From positions 1-7,268 of the forward strand of contig JBHEOL010000343.1 in NCBI GenBank assembly GCA_046261635.1: 7,268 nucleotides of DNA, written 5' to 3'. The notes beneath the pieces are model-generated. The model ran no database searches and was not told the DNA's origin. It saw only the letters and a list, made by a program, of their open reading frames with translations. Within the stretch, counting starts at the first letter, position 1. Each line of letters starts with the position of its first letter. Below, one piece after another: positions 4,939-7,268 of this stretch. The position numbers and the translations under genes are program-made. This DNA is from JBHEPS01 sp046261635. GTDB lineage: Bacteria > Acidobacteriota > Thermoanaerobaculia > Gp7-AA8.

Positions 4939-5177
4939 ATCTCCAGATCGTCCGTATCCTCCTCGGTGCCGAGAACGTCGCGGGCGCGCTCGACGTCGCG
5001 TTCGCGGACGTAGAGAGCGATCCCGCCGAATCCGAACATGTAATGCGGCGCGATGCTCGCCGTGAACGGCTGATCGAGCCACGCTTCGAGGCCGCTCCCT
5101 TCGAGGACCGAAAGGGCCATCTCGGCCTCGCGAAGGTCGAGATACCGCGCGACGACAGTGGGCCGGTTCGGATCCAT
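4935..5177 (-). CDS. DUF2007-family small protein
   Basis: This 80-residue protein matches the layout of DUF2007 (putative prokaryotic signal-transducing domain). It has strand TVVARYLDLREAEMALSVLEGSGLEAWL (7-34), with the helix E17-L29, then a loop with APHYMFGFGGIALYV (43-57) and a final helix DVERARDVLG (61-70). The acidic tail EEDTDDLEM is common in the family. Family knowledge: small cytosolic ferredoxin-like domain, function not settled. The frame stays open upstream to 5291, but the ATG at 5177 is preferred because it begins directly at the conserved first strand and lies just after a TATCCT box. Confidence 0.75.
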   Translation of the reverse strand: MDPNRPTVVARYLDLREAEMALSVLEGSGLEAWLDQPFTASIAPHYMFGFGGIALYVRERDVERARDVLGTEEDTDDLEM

Positions 5178-5182
5178 GATGG

Positions 5183-5197
5183 TGTGATCACAGGATA
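5183..5197 (-). promoter_or_regulatory. TATCCT -10-like box and TGTGATCACA palindrome before the DUF2007 gene
   Basis: On the minus strand TATCCT (5192-5197) lies 14 nt before the ATG, so any leader would be about 7 nt. Overlapping it by one base is TGTGATCACA (5183-5192), a perfect 10-bp palindrome at the expected transcription start, where a repressor could act. No good -35 hexamer is visible. The remaining intergenic stretch to 5283 shows nothing else. Confidence 0.35.
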
Positions 5198-5283
5198 GCG
5201 CAGTTCGCAGCGATCTTCCCACCAGCCGGCGCGGCCTTGCCAGCACTCCGGAGGAGTGCGCATCCTGGCGGAGACCACGCCCC

Positions 5284-5312
5284 ACTCTCACTTCTCACTT
5301 CTGGCTTCTGCC
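5284..5312 (-). repeat. Degenerate 7-bp minisatellite across the stop codon of the small membrane protein
   Basis: Read on the minus strand the heptads are GGCAGAA, GCCAGAA, GTGAGAA and GTGAGAG, a degenerate form of the GGCAGAA array at 3237-3268. The TGA stop (5295-5297) lies inside it, and it encodes the last residues RSQK. This is the second gene in the window whose C-terminus ends in such a repeat. Confidence 0.7.
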
Positions 5313-5504
5313 GCGAAAAAGGATGCTGCTGCCGATCACCGCGAAGGTCAGGCCGCCGATGATGTAGAGCACCTTCAGGCCGGACCCGGGTTCGGGAACG
5401 AACGCTAGCCAGAAGAACCGCGCCGCCAGGAAAAGTGAGTAGAGGGCGAGAAAGAGAAGGATGAGGCCCTGGATGCGATGGAGAAGGCCCTGGAATCTGC
5501 TCAT
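5295..5504 (-). CDS. Small two-helix membrane protein, unknown function
   Basis: This 69-residue protein has two clear hydrophobic helices, about 12-36 (GLILLFLALYSLFLAARFFWLAF) and 44-63 (KVLYIIGGLTFAVIGSSILF), joined by a short PEPGSG loop. This hairpin arrangement suggests a small integral membrane protein. I do not recognise a family. The hydrophobic pattern and its promoter-like TATGAT support a real gene. The last four or so residues come from a heptad repeat. It has no Shine-Dalgarno (CACCCCTCC before the ATG). It is transcribed in the same direction as the DUF2007 gene, which follows after about 118 bases. Confidence 0.6.
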   Translation of the reverse strand: MSRFQGLLHRIQGLILLFLALYSLFLAARFFWLAFVPEPGSGLKVLYIIGGLTFAVIGSSILFRGRSQK

Positions 5505-5511
5505 GGAGGGG

Positions 5512-5537
5512 TGCCGAAGGTCGGCAGAGACATCATA
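5512..5537 (-). promoter_or_regulatory. TATGAT -10 box and small hairpin upstream of the membrane-protein gene
   Basis: On the minus strand TATGAT (5532-5537) matches the -10 consensus at five of six positions and lies 27 nt before the ATG. The leader contains TGCCGA and TCGGCA (5512-5517 and 5521-5526), a 6-bp stem with a 3-nt loop just upstream of the start codon. No clear -35 is seen. The divergent ABC-F gene begins 74 bases away on the other strand, with no equally clear promoter. Confidence 0.4.
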
Positions 5538-5578
5538 CGGCGGAACACTCCCGCCCCGGGGCCTGTTACCCGCGGGGC

Positions 5579-7210
5579 ATGATTTCCTTCAGCGACGTCA
5601 GTAAGCAGTACGGCAGGCAGATCCTCTTCGTCGAATCGTCCTTTCAGCTCAATCCGGGCGAGAAGGTCGGGCTCGTGGGACCCAACGGGGCTGGCAAGTC
5701 GACCTTGTTCCGGATGATTCTCGGAGAGGAGCACGCCGACGACGGGACGATCTCGGTCCCGAAGAGGATGTCGATCGGCTACTTCCGGCAGGACACCGAG
5801 GAGATGAGCGGGCGGAGCGTGCTCGACGAGGCGATCGCCGGGTCGGGGCGACTGGGAGACCTTCACCACGAGCTCGCCGACCTCGAGGCCGCCATGTCGG
5901 ACCCCGCGCGCGGCGACGAGATGGAGAAGATTCTCGAGCGGTTCGGGCACGTTCAGGAGGAGTACCAACACCTCGGCGGATACGAGCTGGAGGCGAAGGC
6001 GCGCGAGGTCCTGCACGGGCTCGGATTCGAGGACGAGCAGATCGACCGTGACGTCGGCGCGCTCTCGGGCGGCTGGAAGATGCGCGTCGCCATGGCCCGC
6101 GTCCTCGTGGGAAATCCCGACGTCCTGCTGATGGACGAGCCGACCAACCACCTCGACATCGAGTCGATCCTCTGGCTCGAGCAGTTCCTCAAGTCGACCA
6201 AGGCCACGCTGCTCATGACCTCGCACGACCGCGACTTCATGAACCGCGTCGTCTCCAAGATCCTGGAGATCGACGGAGGGGAGATCTACACCTACTCGGG
6301 CAACTACGATTTCTACGAGAGGGAACGGGCGCTGCGCGAGGCGAACCAGGAGGCGGCCTACGATCGCCAGCAGGCGAAGCTCGCGAAGGAGCAGCGGTTC
6401 ATCGACCGCTTCGCCGCCCATGCGGCGAAGGCCGCGCAGGTGCAGAGCCGCGTGAAGGCTCTCGACAAGATCGAGCGGATCGAGCTGCCGAAGAAGCGCA
6501 AGGTCGTCAAGTTCGACTTCCGCAATCCACCCCGCTCGGGCGACGACGTGGTCATGATCGAAGGAGTGTCGAAGAGCTACGGATCGAAGACCATCTATCG
6601 CGGTTTCGACTTCAAGATCCGCCGCGGCGAACGGTGGTGCGTGATGGGGAAGAACGGCGCTGGAAAATCGACCCTCCTCAAGATGGTCGCCGCCGGTCTC
6701 GAGCCCGACAGCGGTTCGGTCCGCCTCGGCGCGAGCCTCCGCATGGGGTACTTCGCGCAGCAGTCGCTCGACGTTCTCGACCCCGAACTGACCGTCATCG
6801 AGCAGATGCAGAAGGATTTTCCCCTCGAAGGCCTCGGAGTTCTCCGGAGCCTTCTCGGCGCCTTCCAGTTCTCGGGCGATGACGTCGACAAGAAAGTGCG
6901 CAACCTCTCGGGCGGCGAGAAATCACGCCTCCTGCTCGCCAGAATGCTGCTCGACCCACCCAATTTCCTCGTCCTCGACGAGCCCACCAACCATCTCGAT
7001 CTCGCCACGAAGGAAATGCTCGTCGAGGCGCTCAAGGACTACGAAGGGACCATGCTCTTCGTCTCCCACGACCGCGCCTTCCTCCGCGGCCTCGCGAGCC
7101 GCGTGCTCGAGCTCGCCGCGGAAGAGCATGAGGCACCACTCGCCTTCGGCGGCTCCTACAAGGAGTACGTCGAGCGCACCGGACGCGAAGCGCCAGGCGT
7201 GCATGCGTGA
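5579..7210 (+). CDS. ABC-F family ATPase (ribosome-associated, EttA/Uup/YbiT type)
   Basis: The 543-residue protein has two ABC domains and no transmembrane segments, as in ABC-F proteins that act on the ribosome in the cytosol. Domain 1 has Walker A GPNGAGKST (34-42), signature LSGGW (162-166), Walker B VLLMDEPTNHLD (182-193) and H-switch SHD (215-217). An Arm-type insertion is about 90-135. The interdomain linker (about 244-305; YERERALREAN...AAKAAQVQSRVKALDK) is the P-site tRNA interaction region. Domain 2 has Walker A GKNGAGKST (357-365), LSGGEKSR (443-450), LVLDEPTNHLD (464-474) and SHD (496-498). Both catalytic Glu residues are present, so both sites look active. The C-terminus ends shortly after domain 2, without the Uup-type coiled coil. 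Antibiotic resistance cannot be inferred. The start (MISFSDVSKQYG) is the usual ABC-F start. Upstream there is no Shine-Dalgarno; a poor -10-like TACCCG preceded by TGT is 6 nt upstream. Confidence 0.95.
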   Translation: MISFSDVSKQYGRQILFVESSFQLNPGEKVGLVGPNGAGKSTLFRMILGEEHADDGTISVPKRMSIGYFRQDTEEMSGRSVLDEAIAGSGRLGDLHHELADLEAAMSDPARGDEMEKILERFGHVQEEYQHLGGYELEAKAREVLHGLGFEDEQIDRDVGALSGGWKMRVAMARVLVGNPDVLLMDEPTNHLDIESILWLEQFLKSTKATLLMTSHDRDFMNRVVSKILEIDGGEIYTYSGNYDFYERERALREANQEAAYDRQQAKLAKEQRFIDRFAAHAAKAAQVQSRVKALDKIERIELPKKRKVVKFDFRNPPRSGDDVVMIEGVSKSYGSKTIYRGFDFKIRRGERWCVMGKNGAGKSTLLKMVAAGLEPDSGSVRLGASLRMGYFAQQSLDVLDPELTVIEQMQKDFPLEGLGVLRSLLGAFQFSGDDVDKKVRNLSGGEKSRLLLARMLLDPPNFLVLDEPTNHLDLATKEMLVEALKDYEGTMLFVSHDRAFLRGLASRVLELAAEEHEAPLAFGGSYKEYVERTGREAPGVHA

Positions 7211-7214
7211 GAAG

Positions 7215-7241
7215 CAGGGGCTAGGGACTGGGGGCTAGGGA
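7215..7241 (+). repeat. G-rich heptad repeat after the ABC-F stop, canonical G-quadruplex motif
   Basis: From 7217 four G runs (4, 3, 5 and 3 Gs) are separated by 3-nt loops (CTA, ACT, CTA), fitting the G3+N1-7 rule on the + strand. In heptad terms the units are CTAGGGA, CTGGGGG and CTAGGGA after a six-base CAGGGG. It starts 4 bases after the stop codon (7208-7210), so the ABC-F transcript would carry it. AACGGCAAA follows (7246-7254), as it does after the repeat at 3267. Nothing else is seen up to the window end. Confidence 0.65.
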
Positions 7242-7268
7242 AAACAACGGCAAAGACCAGAACAATCG

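Noticed and set aside
5501..6421. 306-codon minus-strand open frame opposite the ABC-F gene
   Set aside because: It is the antisense shadow of the ABC-F gene, with no recognisable motif and an Arg/Val/Leu-rich composition from GC-biased codons.

Overview
The window is GC-rich, compact bacterial chromosome. It combines a membrane-anchored TPR protein of the kind fused to Ser/Thr kinases, a DUF2007 protein, an ABC-F protein, Shine-Dalgarno-poor genes and gaps filled with short dispersed repeats. This mix best fits Acidobacteriota or a similar high-GC lineage known mostly from metagenomes. The assignment is inference; there is no rRNA or other marker gene here. No tRNA, rRNA, CRISPR array, integrase or transposase was seen.

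Layout. (a) 1-2257, + strand: the 3' part of a membrane-anchored protein with a TolB/FlgO-like domain and TPR repeats, its N-terminus off the left edge, followed by a co-transcribed small lipoprotein. (b) 2258-3268: a strong hairpin and a -10 box lead directly into a haloalkane-dehalogenase-like alpha/beta hydrolase. (c) 3269-3611: about 340 bases without a gene, built as nested inverted repeats: a 7-bp minisatellite outside, a GTCATCCTGAG repeat inside it, and a G-rich/C-rich pair at the centre. (d) 3612-4868, + strand: a membrane-anchored SGNH hydrolase and an ABM-type dimeric alpha/beta-barrel protein, with a possible 16-codon leader ORF between them. (e) 4935-5504, - strand: a DUF2007 protein and a two-helix membrane protein. 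(f) 5579-7210, + strand: an ABC-F ribosome-associated ATPase, followed by a G-quadruplex-type heptad repeat.

The genes do not form one obvious pathway. Only the TPR protein and lipoprotein look like a tight operon. The rest are housekeeping or accessory singletons in several transcription units.

The most notable signal is non-coding. Period-7 repeats sit on or just after the stop codons of three genes, and one inverted copy abuts a promoter. Two genes have a TANANT box exactly 6 nt before the start codon and no Shine-Dalgarno, which suggests leaderless transcription. I found no clear new multi-gene system. The repeat architecture is the best candidate for something under-described.
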